Source: Doris montereyensis (lineage: Eukaryota > Mollusca > Gastropoda > Nudibranchia > Dorididae). From it: DNA of 64,000 nt. Position 1 is the first letter of the stretch, and every line of letters starts with the position of its first letter. The stretch is from positions 21,877 to 85,876 of the forward strand of contig JAXRKP010001874.1 in the NCBI GenBank assembly GCA_037039925.1, written 5' to 3'. This document shows, one piece after another, positions 37,467 to 50,291 of this stretch. The notes beneath the pieces are model-generated. The model did not search any database. It worked only from the letters and a program-made list of their open reading frames with translations, and was not told the origin of the DNA. The position numbers were made by a program, and so were the translations under genes.

Positions 37467-37800
37467 GGTGGTGTATTATGTTGTTATGTCGCCATGACCA
37501 AACCAAATTTCTCTGGTCAGACACAAATGAAAGATTCTGATTTCTGGTTCTCAATATGTTTCGGTAACTTCTTATTTCAAAGGTTATTATTTTACTATAC
37601 TCTCTTTTGCTTCGCATCAATATATTGTTACCGCTACAAAAGACACCACTCCTTAAGATCCTTAATTTTGTCTCTGAGCATTGTCCCATCCAAATCTTTT
37701 TCCATCACCTTCGATTTGATGTTTGTCATTGCGAGCCGGCGTTGCGTCTCTGTTTCCATTGACCTCTATTCTGGCACATAGCAACGCAAAACTGTTGGTT
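37090..37800 (-). pseudogene. Decayed LINE fragment, C-terminal to reverse transcriptase
   Basis: The - strand reads ARIEVNGN, then in a shifted frame TETQRRLAMTNIKSKVMEKD, and further on KKRTRK-VGHMK and LTLTEAGRYAVVVLTNR. These resemble the post-RT region of RTE-type LINEs (the ..RRLAMA.. and ..GH..R.. blocks). Many frame breaks. A (TTG)n(GTG)n microsatellite interrupts it at about 37426-37473. Confidence 0.55.
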
Positions 37801-38686
37801 CTTTCCACATACTCTCCCTCTCTTTCTGTTTTTGCTCCTGATCGCATATGTCTATATCCATTACCTTTGTCTATATTATGTTCAGCATCATTCCTTTCCC
37901 ATGGTCGATTTTGTAAAGAGAGATGTCATTTGTCTATCTACTAAGATCTTCCACTTCCAGGCACATCTCTTGAATCGTGAATTCATCAGACCTCTCTTTT
38001 CTTTCATCTTCTTCCACATTTCTCGTTATCTCTTCTGTCTAAAAACTGAACAGACGGGGAGACAAAAACACAATATCGTCTTACACTACAACCCTTGATA
38101 CACGAAACCAGTCTGAAATGTCACATCCGAGTTGCATCACACTGCCGATTGCCATATTTCCTATATTATAATTACATAAGAGCTTCAGGTAGAATTTATT
38201 GTTGGTAAGTTTTGGTGATTTACAAAGTCAAAAGCTTTGGAGTCATCCACGAAGCATCTGTGTACATTTTCTTTTTATACATGTACTGTATACAATTTAT
38301 TTGCTATATAGATAATAATGAGTTGCGATGGACTTAGAAATGATACATTTCTTGTTGTGACCTTTAATGCATATGCTTATCTCAAGAGAATCCAATATCA
38401 ATCAGAGTAATCAGCTGGGAGCAGCACATCTTTTGATTATCCATTCCATTGCTGCCTACAAACAGATACGTATTCATAACTCAACTTTAAAGAGATTGTT
38501 TTATAAAGGTGATCCACTTTCCCCACTCCAAATACAATGTTATGGTATAACAGTTGTAGCAATATTTCAATCCAGTAACATTGGGATATATTGTAACTTT
38601 AATTAGTTCATTATTGATGGCACTAATGTCTCAGTCCGGACTGGACGTCACAATACATCTAGTTCCATCCATGATCATTGGCAATG

Positions 38687-38975
38687 ACGTTGGTGGCATA
38701 GTTGTTGGATTTGGGATCATGAGGTGCTGGGTTCGAATCCTAGAAATGAATGCTAGGTCTGACGTTATGTTCCTTGGAAAAGATACTTGACACACATTGT
38801 CCCCATTTGACCCAGATGCAAATGAGTACCAATAACAGCCTGGGAGTAAGAACCTGTGACAGACTAGCGTCCTGTTCAGGAGGTGATTATTATCATTTGT
38901 TCCGCTTCCCGCTATAGAAACCGGGATAAACACTATATGAGATGTAAGGGCATTGAAAGAACCTTACTTCATTTT
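38687..38975 (+). repeat. SINE-A copy
   Basis: Head ttggtggcatagttgttgga, B box ctgggttcgaatccta, centre cagatgcaaatgagtaccaa, then gactagcgtcctgttcagga and tail tgtaagggcattgaaagaac. Confidence 0.85.
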
Positions 38976-39504
38976 ACTATGATCATCGATGCAAGTGGTC
39001 CTAAGCTGAGGTGTTTTTCTCAGAAGTTGGAAATGTGGGGTTTGAATCTTGGTAAGTGGGATGTGCAAACATGTATCTGGATTTTTGTGTGTTTTTTCCT
39101 GAATTTTCATCAGAGACTGATAAAGGCCATGAAGAGCCATGTAAATAACATTGTGCTTGTGTACATAAGCTTGGCAATCATTAGTTGTCTGGCTAAAATA
39201 CAGACGACCAGACCTAATGCTGAAATCATTGGTTATGGTGGATATGAGTAAAGAAACAAACTAAGTTTGTCACTTTTCTTGTGTGGAAATAATTGTATTC
39301 ACAAATTGTAAAAGTGAATCCCTATTTTGATATAATTTTTCATCACTGCTCAGTGAAAGAACTGACTAGTCCATAACAGCAAATTAAAAAAGTTGGTGCT
39401 TTCCTTTTACACCATATGGAGAGTTCCATCACAAAACGCGATATAGATCAACATTTCAAAAATGAGTTAATGTCCCTATATTGTTTTATCTCTACCAGTA
39501 AACA

Positions 39505-40110
39505 GTTTCCTTTACCACAAAACGCAACGCATCCCGTTCATTTAAGTATGACATTTTGACATTTCATCACAAAACGCAATGCATCCCGTTCATTTAAGTA
39601 TGACATTTTGACATTTCATCACAAAACGCAACGCATCCCGTTCATTTAAGCATGACATTTTCATTTCATCACAAAACGCAATGCATCCCGTTCATTTAAG
39701 CATGACATTTGACATTTCATCACAAAACGCAATGCATCCCGTTCATTTAAGTATGACATTTTGACATTTCATCACAAAACGCAACGCATCCCGTTCATTT
39801 AAGTATGACATTTTGACATTTCATCACAAAACGCAATGCATCCCGTTTATTTAAGCATGACATTTCGACATTTCATCACAAAACGCAATGCATCCCGTTC
39901 ATTTAAGTATGACATTTTGACATTTCATCACAAAACGCAATGCATCCCGTTCATTTAAGTATGACATTTCGACATTTCATCACAAAACGCAATGCACCAT
40001 GTTCATTTAAGTATGACATTTCGACATTTCATCACAAAACGCAATGCATCCCGTTCATTTAAGTATGACATTTTGACATTTCATCACAAAACGCAAAATA
40101 CGCCAATGAC
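39505..40110. repeat. Minisatellite, 52-bp unit, twelve copies
   Basis: cacaaaacgca begins at 39516, 39568, 39620, 39670, 39721, 39773, 39825, 39877, 39929, 39981, 40033 and 40085. The unit continues atgcatcccgttcatttaag then tatgacattttgacatttcat. Units are about 95% alike and contain the same catcacaaaacgc core as the element's inverted ends. Confidence 0.97.
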
Positions 40111-40485
40111 TGTTTTCCACAAAACGCGATATATGCATTTTCAGCCAACCAGACAAATGATAAACACCAGGCCATGCCCACAGCCCAGCTGTGTGACTTT
40201 TTCTTCCTTAGCTGTGTTTATCAATTTGAATCTTTGTTTTAGTTGGGTTTTTCTGCTTTTTTTTTTTTTTTTTAAACAAAACACCATGAACGCGTTTGAT
40301 GATTGATTAGGTGTTATTTGTATTCTGTTTTGGTTTTTTAATTAAAGTAATATTGTCTTCATATTTTTTGGATATATCGTGGGTGTGTGAAGAACGCAGA
40401 TAATGGATGTATCGCATTTTGTGAGGAAACGTGAAATTAAAGCTTTGATTCTGAGAAGAGTACATATGTCTGATTTAAGTAATTT

Positions 40486-43400
40486 ATTAATTTCTTTATC
40501 AGTTCCCATTCTCTTCCGGTGTATGGGTTCAGATGGCCGAGATGATCTTTTCTAGGATGCCATGTCCTGGTATTTTCTGTTTCCTTCCAAAAAGTTAAAT
40601 TTCTACGCTTCAATGCCTCTTTTATATCTTCTTCCCACTTTCTCCAAGGTCTGCCGTTTGGTCTTTTACCTTGGATTTTAGTATTGTATACTGCTTTAGC
40701 TAATTGATTTGTTTCTATCTTAGTTTTTATGCCATCTTCTTTGTTTTGATCTCTTATTGTTGTGTTTCTGATTTTGTCTCTTGCAGTTTTCCCTACTACT
40801 CTTCTTAGATATTTCATTTCAACTGCCTACACTCTACTGCATTCTCTACTGCCTAAGGTCCAGGTTTCGGTGCCATAGAGAGAGTATGACAATAAACTGT
40901 TGTATACTGCTATTTTGGTTTTTGTTGGCAATTCTTGCTTACCTACAAATGCCTTTCCTAGATGGTTATATATTGCACTTGCCTTTTTGATTCTCTGGCT
41001 GATTTCTTGTCTTAGTTTTCCCTCTGAATTAATCATTACTCTTAAGTAATTTTAGCTTTGAACTTGTTCTAAATTCTCCCTGCCTAATTTAAGATTTTGT
41101 GTTTTAGCTTCCCTAGTTACTAGCATTGTTTTAGTTTTCTTTGCATTTACTCTTATTCCTCTTTTATTTAGTTCATTGTTCATAATGTTGATATTCGACT
41201 GAATGTCACTTTCTGATTTTACAAACAGAACTAAATCATCGGCAAATGAAAGCATTGATACATTTACTGGTTTGAGCTTCCACATGCCTACATTCATTTA
41301 CTTCATTTTTGAGGATGCCTTGCGTTTAAATCCATAAATGCGATAAAAAAAGAGGACTTAGGTTACAACCCTGTCTTACTCCTATATCTACATCAAATTC
41401 TGCAGATATGTTTCAGCTAGTTTATTGTAAAAACTTTTAATGATTTCTATTAAGTTTTGCTCTACATTGTGTTCTTTTAAGGAATGCCATAGAATGCCTC
41501 CTCATAGTGTCAAATGCCTTTTCTAAGTCAATAAAACACAGGTGCAAGTCAATGTTTCTCTCAATGAATTTTTCTATTGTTTGTCTAATTGTAAATATGT
41601 GGTCTTGTACACTTCTTCCTGGTTTAAATCCACTCTGATGTTCTTCAATTTGATCCTATACTCTTTTCCTTAGTCTCATTTCCTGTATCCTGGCATACAC
41701 TTTTCCTGGAACGCTAAGTAGTGATACCACTCTATAGTTTGAGCATTCCATAGTTGATTGTTTCTTATGTATTGGTACTACCGTTTCCTTTTTCCAGTCG
41801 TCTGGCACCTGTTTGGACTTCCATGCTTGTTGACATATTGCATGTAGTAGTTTGTCTGCCTCTCTCCCTTGGTTTTTAATCATTTCTGGATAAACTTGAT
41901 CTGCTCCTGGGGCTTTTCCTAATTTCACTTTTCTTATAACTGTTTGGATTTCTTCCATTGATATATCTACATCTTCAGCTGTCTCCTCTGGATTACTTGT
42001 TACTCTTATTATTTGATCTTTACCCCTTGTTTCGTACGTTCTGGAGGGATTATGTAATTGGTGAAAATGCTTTCTCCATGTTTCCATGATTTCGCTGCCT
42101 TCTTTCATTATTTCTCCTTTGGCAATTTTAATTTGTCGTATTGGGCATACTTTGGTCTTTCTCATGCTCTTCATTGCCCCCCCCCAGAACAGCTTTTGAT
42201 TTCCTTGATAGCTTTCTTGAAGTCTTTGTCCCAAATCTTCCAATTGTTCCTGTTTTTGCTTTCCTGACTTCCTCTTTGGCGAAAGTTCTTTTATTCACGT
42301 AATCTATCCTATCCTCTGGCCTCTTTGTTTGCATTTCTTCCAGGCATCCTTCTTTTCTTTGATCTTAGTCTTGACATTCTCATTCCACCATGTTGTTCTT
42401 TTTCCATCTCCTTTAATTTGTTCCCTACCACAGACCTCTTCAGTACAACTGAGGAGTGTTTTTTTATACAATTGCCACTTTTCTTCTATTGTGCTATCAT
42501 TCAGATTCATCTGTCTTTCACTGATAAATCTTTTTATCCTAGATTTATATTCAATGATATACCTGTTTTACTACTGGTTTATTTAGTTCTTCTATATTGA
42601 GCATAGTAGCTTTCTTCTCTTTCCTTTTCTATTTGTTTTCTTCAGTCAGTAATCTCATTTTTGCAAATCACTAAGTGGTGATCACTAAATATTTCTGCTC
42701 CTCTGTTTACTCTTGCATTCATTGTATTGTAAAAAAGGAGTTGCTAACTATTATGTAGTCTATCACTGCCTTTTCACACCTGTCTTCATTTACTCTTGTA
42801 TATTTGTGGATATCTTTATGAGGAAAAAAGGCGTTGGCTATTTTCATGTATTCTTTAGGCAAAAATCTATTAGTATCTCCCCATTTGGAGAAGTTGTTGT
42901 CTCTCCTTCTTTATCTATTACTTCTCCTGATGTTTCTATATTGTTGCCTACTCTAGCATTTAAATTAGTTCCTGTTTGTTTGGTTTAAGATTCTCTGCAG
43001 CTATTTGTAAATCGTTTTCGAAATTATCTTTTTCTTCTTTAGTGGCGTCTTCGTTTGGTCCATAAGCTATTAATAATTTAATTTCTCTTCCTTTTGGTTT
43101 AACATTTACCACTAATAGCCGTGGGCTTATAAATTTCCAACTTTCTTTTATGCACTAGGAGGCATACTCCTGCTCTAGTTCTATCTTTGACATCTACTCC
43201 TTTTTTCTTTGTTTCTGTTATGGCCAAAATATCTACTTCGAATTTTTCCATAACTTCATCAACTAACTCTAACTCTTTTCCATTTATTGCCCTAACGTTC
43301 CATGTTCCAAAAATCACAGTCGGTATTCGTTTCCAAGTTCGTCTTCGAAAGATCAATCCGGTTATATTATATTTATTTTTTCTCTGAATCTGTTTGTTTT

Positions 43401-43671
43401 TGGATAAGCAGAGGATTAGTCCACTGTACCCTAGGTAGATGGTGGAGTTGCCACCTTGAGGCCCCCTACCAGGCCTTGTTATTTTCTGTCAGGGTTAACT
43501 CCCTTAGCCTTAAGTCCTTCAAGCCAGCCTGCAAGGCAGGTTGTTATTTTCTGTCAGGGGTAACTCCCTTTAGCCTTTGGTCAGCCAAGACCTGCCTGCA
43601 AGGCAGCAGGAGACTCGTGGAGGGCGGGATCATCTATTCCTTGTACAGTTGCCTATCTGTCCACTGCCCGG
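40486..43671 (-). mobile_element. RTE-like LINE, copy 2, near full length (about 3.2 kb)
   Basis: Same family as copy 1: 5' end CCGGGCAGTGGACAG near 43670, reduced 5' repeats, endonuclease ([35 protein letters not shown]), reverse transcriptase ([31 protein letters not shown]) and C terminus ending near 40490. Flanks gatttaagtaatt (40472) and gatttaaataatt (43672) form a 13-bp target duplication with one mismatch. Several frame breaks and small internal losses relative to copy 1. Confidence 0.87.
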
Positions 43672-43914
43672 GATTTAAATAATTATCACTGTTAAACATC
43701 CTTTCTGTCCGTGACACATTAAGATAACAAAATTATTATTCCTGTAGCAATTAATGAACATGAGTAATACATGTTTTCTCATCTTGAGTAATTTTGGATA
43801 TATCGTGTTTTGTGATGGAACCCTCCTATTTACTCAACTTTGTCTCCACTTCATGCAGAGAAAGCATTTTTATAACTTATTCTGATAGCATTTATCTTGC
43901 ACATATTTCTTCGT

Positions 43915-44907
43915 CCGGGCAATGGACAGGTAAGCACCTGTACGGGAGTAAATGATCTCGCCCTCCACGAGTCTCTGCTGCCTTGCAGGCAGGTCTTGGC
44001 TGACCAAAGGCTAAGGGGAGTTAACCCTGAAAGAAAACAACCTGCTGCCTTGCGGGCCGGTCTTGAAGGACCAAAGGCTAAGGGAGTTAACCCCGACAGA
44101 AAATAACAACCTGCTGCCTTGCATGCTGGTCTTGAATGACTAACGGCTAAGGGAATTAACCTGACAGAAAATAACAAGGTCTGGAGGGGGCAAGATGGCA
44201 ACCCCACCATCTACCTAGGGTACAGTGGGCTAATCCCTTACTTATCCAAAACAACCTGATTCAAAGTAATACATACAATGATATACCCGGCTTGAACTTT
44301 CGAAGACGACTCTAGAAAAGAACACGGACTGTGATTTTTGGAACATGGAATGTTAGGGCAATTAATGGAAAGGAGTTAGAATTAGCTGAAGAAATGGAAA
44401 AATTCAAAGTAGACATTTTGGCTATTACAGAAACAAAGAAAAAGGACAAGGAATAGAAAATGTAGGACCAAATCATACTTTAATCTTCTCAGGAGTAGAT
44501 GTAAAAGATAGAGCTAGAGCAGGAGTAGGCCTCTAATGCATAAAAGGCAAGGGAAAACTAAAAGAGACAAAATCAGAAACACAACAATAAGAGATCAAAC
44601 CAAAGCAGATAGCATAAAAACTAAGATAGAAATGAATCAACTGAGATGGTTTGGGCATGTTAACATAATGAATAGCAATAGAATAGCAAAGTCAGTATAC
44701 AGTGCTAAAACTCAAGGTAAAAGACCAAAAGGCAGACCTCGGAGAAAGTGGGAAAAAGATATAAAAGAGGCATTAACGCAAAGAAATTTAACTTTCACGG
44801 AAGGAAACAGAAACTGTCATTACAGGGCAGTCTGGAGAAAGATCATTTCGGGCATCTAAAACCCATACACAGGAAGGTAGAATGGGAGCTGATAAAGAAA
44901 GAAAGAA
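43915..44907 (+). mobile_element. RTE-like LINE, copy 3, internally deleted to 993 bp
   Basis: Starts CCGGGCAATGGACAGGTAAG, carries about three 5' repeats, then the endonuclease start ([32 protein letters not shown]). Near 44545 it jumps to the C terminus ([52 protein letters not shown]) and ends in a GAAA-rich tail. Flanks atatttcttcgt (43903) and atctttcttcgt (44908) are a 12-bp target duplication with one mismatch. Oriented head to head with copy 2 about 240 bp away. Confidence 0.88.
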
Positions 44908-44919
44908 ATCTTTCTTCGT

Positions 44920-47900
44920 TACATTAAAAGAAAAGGAAAAAAATACATGTAACATAAATTTAAAAAAAACCAGAAAGCACTGAACACAAAGTATTATATG
45001 AAACATAAATCATTTAATAAATTTTGTTCTTTTTACATGCTTCAAAACATAGGCGTATAAATATATTTTAAACAGAAAAATGAAAACAAATCATAGGTCA
45101 CATTTGGCTGCACATAACATGTGAGGTTTGTACAACTTGTACAGACAGGAAGATGAACACATTGCTCCCTTTGTCATGACACAATGTAAAATATTTGAAA
45201 TAACAATCAACTATAAATCACTATAAATTATTGGTACCAAACTATTATAATTAACAAGACATTTAAAGGGCAAAGCAGTTTCAATCAAAGAATGTAATTT
45301 TGCAAGAGTCAGTGGCTATCTATCAATGTGGAATGCTGTAATCATCTGTGCATGGGGCACAAAATTAAAGCAAAAATCCTTTAAAAAAACCAAAAAGAAC
45401 AAGAAAAAATCAGTGCTCACAGATAAACTAAAATTTTAATAATCATTAGATGACTATGTTTGAGTTATGTGCGTGCAAATCTGTCAATCTTTGTCGCAGT
45501 TTAAATTGTTTTGTTAAAAACTGTATTCTGATCAAATGTTAGTGCAGAATTGTTTAACAATAAATCATTTTCAAGTTGCTGCACAAATTTCTACTAAGCT
45601 TCCACGCTGTATTCTCATAGAATGACACAGGGTATCTTATCAATGTATAACTTTTTTTATTATCACCTGTCATAGTACGGTTTCTCTTCCTTTTGAATTA
45701 AGCCACTAATAATTCACTGAGATTGTCATGCTGTGCAATCCCCCAATTGCATAACAATGACATACCCTTAATATTCATGCAGTGATAAAGAAATATATTA
45801 TACAGCAAATTTTTGCATCAAATTACAAAATGATATTTTGTTATTCTACACTCTTTTAGCTTAACTCTATCTCAGATGCACGTTCTAATCTCATTGAAAT
45901 TGGAGTTAAAGGAGGAAAACCATACTCAGATAACTTCAATGAATAATTGAAGTTAAACTTAAATGGCTGACCATATTCACTGCAAAAGCTATGGTTGCAG
46001 GTGGAGGTGGGGGCGCAAATGATACCTCTGTTCTAAAGGCTGATTGCTCTACTATTTATTTTGAACTTATGACCTAAAGAGCAAAAAAAGAAAATAACAA
46101 TCAAAATTTTCATCATTAAGTTCTCTCTTCAGATAATATCTTGATATGTAGCTACCTTAATTAACATATCTACCTCTTTCTAACAAAAAAACAAACCTCT
46201 GAAAAGATCTTATAGTGAAATTTATATATTTCCAAAAGAAACTAAATCTAGAGTACACATCTCCAGCAAAAGACCAATAATTTGATCCAAAAATGTTTAA
46301 TTCACAATGACAAGATAAAACTACAATTGCTAAAAAAAAATTGCTGTCTTCAAAATAAAAGCAGCAGTTAAAAGGACTTATGTTGCAACTAAATTGTTTA
46401 GTATTAAAGTTAAAGTTAAATCCAACTCATGTGTATCATTAAAGACATGGCTACTTGCCTTTGAATCTACTCTAAGTAAAAACATTTAAAGCATTCCTTC
46501 TTAACGTGTTGGGATTATTTTTCAGAAGAGAAAATCAAATTCCAAATCAATTTTCATATCTTTCCACCTAACTACAAAACAAAATTAAAATAACAATTGA
46601 TATATAATTTGTTGTGCAATCCCCCTCATGCACAACAATATCATAACCTAAGAAGTTCCTCTACTGGAATGACATAACATTTACGAGTAGACAGTATGAC
46701 AAACCAAAACAAGTATGCATGTCATGTACTACAAAAAAATCTCTTGAAATGTAATGCTGGAATTGGAAATGACATTAGAATGTCAAACTGATAAGACAAA
46801 CAGGAAATATAAATAACACAAGAAAATCTTTTCAAAATTTGCTTTTGCTTTATAAGCAATAGAATTGTAGACTATATACATTTAAATTATTGCAAAGTTC
46901 GTTTCTCAGCAGCTTTAAAAATGTGGAAGGCACATCATGAGGAATGTAGACAAAAGAATGAGAGCGACTGAACAGACCTCATTACTATCACAGGCAGTTA
47001 TGGTAAATTTAAAAATCGAGCCTTAAAACATGGCCTGTGAACCAATGCTAAAGTGTCTGATAGATTTCCTTGTAATAATAACAAATCACTGACATGACAA
47101 TAAATTGATGGAAATCCAAAATAATCATCTTTTTACTTGTTAGGACTAATAATGAAGATATTTATTTTTTTTAGTCAACATGCATTGAACGGGGAGACAT
47201 GAGCTTGAGAACAATGAAGATTTCAAACAATATAATGCTGCCTTATAATTTAAGCTATATATCACAAAATAAAACTATAAACCAATGTGTAACTGATTTT
47301 TGTTAGTATTTTCTGCTAAGAATAAAACTTCAAAGTATTATCTTGCAAATCGATAAAAATTTACACTCCGATATAAATGTTTACTAAGAATATATTTTAA
47401 AATTGCATTAAAGTTATATTTTGTCAAAAAGTTTGGATCCACAAAAATGTAAAACTCATCGCCTTCAGTCATCAAATTGAATTTCCAGGTCTCTACTTGT
47501 GAAAGCTTAAATAGATGTTGGATTTCTGTGATAGAAACATTAAAAAACAACACAAAAACAAAACCAACCCTCCATCCCACCCATTTAAAAAAACAAAACA
47601 ACAATTCTTCATGCACAATAGAAATAAACATGCAAAAGTATACATGATATCTATAAAATAGCATTAACTTTAGTGCTGCCATTTCAATTTCAACACAAGG
47701 AATGTTCATTATACGGTTCAAATCAATCACACGTATAACGTATTGTATATATATTAAGTAGAGGCAATTGTATGACAAGCGATCAGAACTAATATTTACT
47801 ATCAACATTAAAGAACATTTTTCAACATCAAATAATATAACATTAAATACAATGAACAACACACAATTTGAAATGATAATTACATAAATTTCGTTACATA

Positions 47901-48930
47901 TCTTATAGCTAATGAACAAATGTTGCTGCCATATGGAGACAGTGCTTATAAAAAGATTTCTTCAGAGATTAAAATCTTTTCTTTTCTATAAATTGCTCTA
48001 ATTTGCTTATCCTACTCAACACATGCTATAATCAATAAGATTGTTTTTTTCTTTCAATACACTTCATCATACTTGTCAAAATACATCTAACATGTTTTTT
48101 TTTGCACATATAAAAAGGCTGACAAATTTTGCATAACTGTGAAGATTGCAATGTCGCTACACAAGACAATGTGCATAGTGACAATGATGGATCCATAGGT
48201 TTTTTCTCTTGCTGGTTGGTTTTGGTTTAGTTATATTGGTATATTTGTTTTTCAAATGTCTATAAATATCCTTAGTCTCATATTTTAGAAAATTATCTTA
48301 AACGTCAGTCTTAATCTGGTATTTGTGCAAATTCTTTTCTTTTAAATTTGGCAATCTTTTTGTCTCCCTTCCTTTAAGACAAAGGACAGTCAAGTACAAG
48401 GGCTTTCATGAGTAAAAACCTGCTACAACCTTTGACAAAGCCATTTGAAAACTAATAACCTTGAAGCCTCTATCACTTTCTGAAAATCGAAGGCATAACA
48501 GTATCTTATTAGCAACGGAAATTAGAGTTGAATAGCACTGGAGTAACTTTGAGATGTTTAAATAAGGAACTTAAAATTGAACTAACTTGAATATTATCAA
48601 AAAGTTCATAATAATGCCTATGCATGTCGTCCTCGAATCCTTCAAACATCAATCAATGAATACTGAGGGAATAATTTTGAAGAGGCCGAAAGTGGTGCTT
48701 TCATGCCATACAAGTTTAATATAATACAATGTATATATAATTATATTTATTTTGTTTAAAGTTTCAGTTGCAATAATTTAAATTGTATAGTGCATGCTAA
48801 ACATAAAATTAAGCAGCAAACTACATCTAAATGGTATCACTAATGAAAGAGATCAAAAATGGCTGTTGAAATGAACTTAAAATCTTTTGAATTTGCCAAA
48901 AAGACACTCAAAGAATTTGAGGTTAGATCT
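44920..48930. other. Gene-free AT-rich stretch, LAP gene 3' flank
   Basis: About 4 kb without recognisable exons. The right part is probably 3' UTR of the LAP gene, which is transcribed leftward. The longest frame (- strand, 47919-47338, 193 codons) is Ile/Phe/Tyr-rich with no recognisable domain and looks like chance in AT-rich DNA. Confidence 0.55.
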
Positions 48931-48934
48931 TGCT

Positions 48935-50291
48935 TTAAATACATGTCTGATATGAAAGTTCATTTGGTTCATTTATTAAGAAATAGTCCATGGGAAACTT
49001 CTGCACATTTGTCTTCAGACCATATTGACTTTCTGGATTCTCTCTACTAATAAAGTGGACGCTGCTACTATTCTTCAGGATGGAGACTGCTTTCGGTTGT
49101 GGTGAATTTCTTGAAAATCCACATTATTCACCTGAAATCAAGAATGAATCTGTTGGTAAATATTTGTAATAAACCATGGGTTTAATAACCCTTTAATAAA
49201 TAGAAAAAATGAAGTCAGTTAGGTGTAATGCATTTATGGATTATGCATTCAAATTATGGGCATAGACATAGACAGAGAGGGACAGATAGGGGTATGAAAA
49301 GAGTGAAACCAATTGTAAAGCAAAAATGCAATCACAAATATATTAAAAATAAATCAAATACATTGATCTAATGACAGAAACTATAGAAGATCATGACTAA
49401 CTCTACACGTGTTCTAAAAATCTTAAAAACTAATCTATATTATATGTCGTTTGTCAATCATAAAACTTTCAAACTTTCCAGCTTTCTCATTTCAACAGCT
49501 TTCTCACAAAGACCAGTGTAGTGCGTTTATCTGTACCACATTACGCACATTACATATTTATGAATATGCCGAGAAGAAGAAGGAAATGACGTTGAATTTG
49601 AGGTAAAAGATTTTACTTAATGGAAAGGTGGCATAAGAGGAAGAAAAACTCCAAATCCAATGCCAGAGGCAAATCCAGAAAAACTCAAGAAGCATATTTT
49701 GGACAAGAGTATTAACAACACATACATTGATGATCATAGGATAATTATGATTAAAACAATCTTACATGCCCCACCACTGTAGGTAATAAAGATGTATTAT
49801 GTATAATACTTTCTTCAACAAGTCATTAGATATTTATCTACAGAAAAAAGCGTGGCTTTTTACCTCAAGTATTTTATCACCAGGTCTAAGGATCTTGGAA
49901 GCAGGCCCATCTTGGTTCACTTTGGTTACAAAAATCCCCTGATGAAAGAAAGCAGAAACAGCCGATGACATTCAAAAGGCTTCAAATAACTTTTCAATAA
50001 CTCTCTATCTTTGAAAAATACATAAGAACAGCTTTATGAAAACTTGGAATAAAACTTTATTGATTTTTCTTAATGTGGAAGTAAAATAAAATAAGACTTT
50101 TGGTCCAACACAGGAGAAGAAAAAAAAAGCATTGTCTCTTGGAACATATGAAAACAAATCTTAAATTTTTTTCAAATGTTAAGAGAGATAAAACTTACAG
50201 GATCAGTAACTCGAAATGGATTTCCCAAAGATCCGATACCACCGGCAATAGAAAAGCCAAGGCCTGGGTTCTTCTTAATGGTTACACGAAA
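48935..50291 (-). CDS. LAP gene: C-terminal PDZ domain exons
   Basis: Exon 50291-50199 encodes [18 protein letters not shown] then [13 protein letters not shown], with the GLGF carboxylate-binding loop. Exon 49938-49864 encodes [20 protein letters not shown] then DKILE. The last exon starts [12 protein letters not shown], then, after a one-base loss near 49097, [15 protein letters not shown]. Uncorrected, the frame stops early (RKQSPS*). In the corrected frame it runs to TAA at about 48937. Confidence 0.88.

Larger units (their letters stand above)
39424..43823. mobile_element. Element with inverted ends and core minisatellite, invaded by a LINE
   Basis: The left end (about 39424) and the reverse of the right end (about 43823) share GGAG-GTTCCATCACAAAAC followed by CGATATA, about 27 bp with two differences. 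Both are flanked by tat. Inside are a 12-copy 52-bp array, further motif copies at 40113, 40370 and 40410, and LINE copy 2. Without the LINE the element would be about 1.2 kb. No transposase is visible, so it would be non-autonomous. Confidence 0.6.

Noticed and set aside
39505..40110. Regular array that might suggest CRISPR
   Set aside because: Whole 52-bp units repeat with no unique spacers, in an animal genome with no cas genes. It is a minisatellite.
47338..47919. 193-codon - strand frame
   Set aside because: Very AT-rich, Ile/Phe/Tyr-biased, no recognisable domain and no splice context; likely chance in noncoding DNA.
48859..49050. 63-codon + strand frame
   Set aside because: Antisense to the terminal PDZ exon of the LAP gene.
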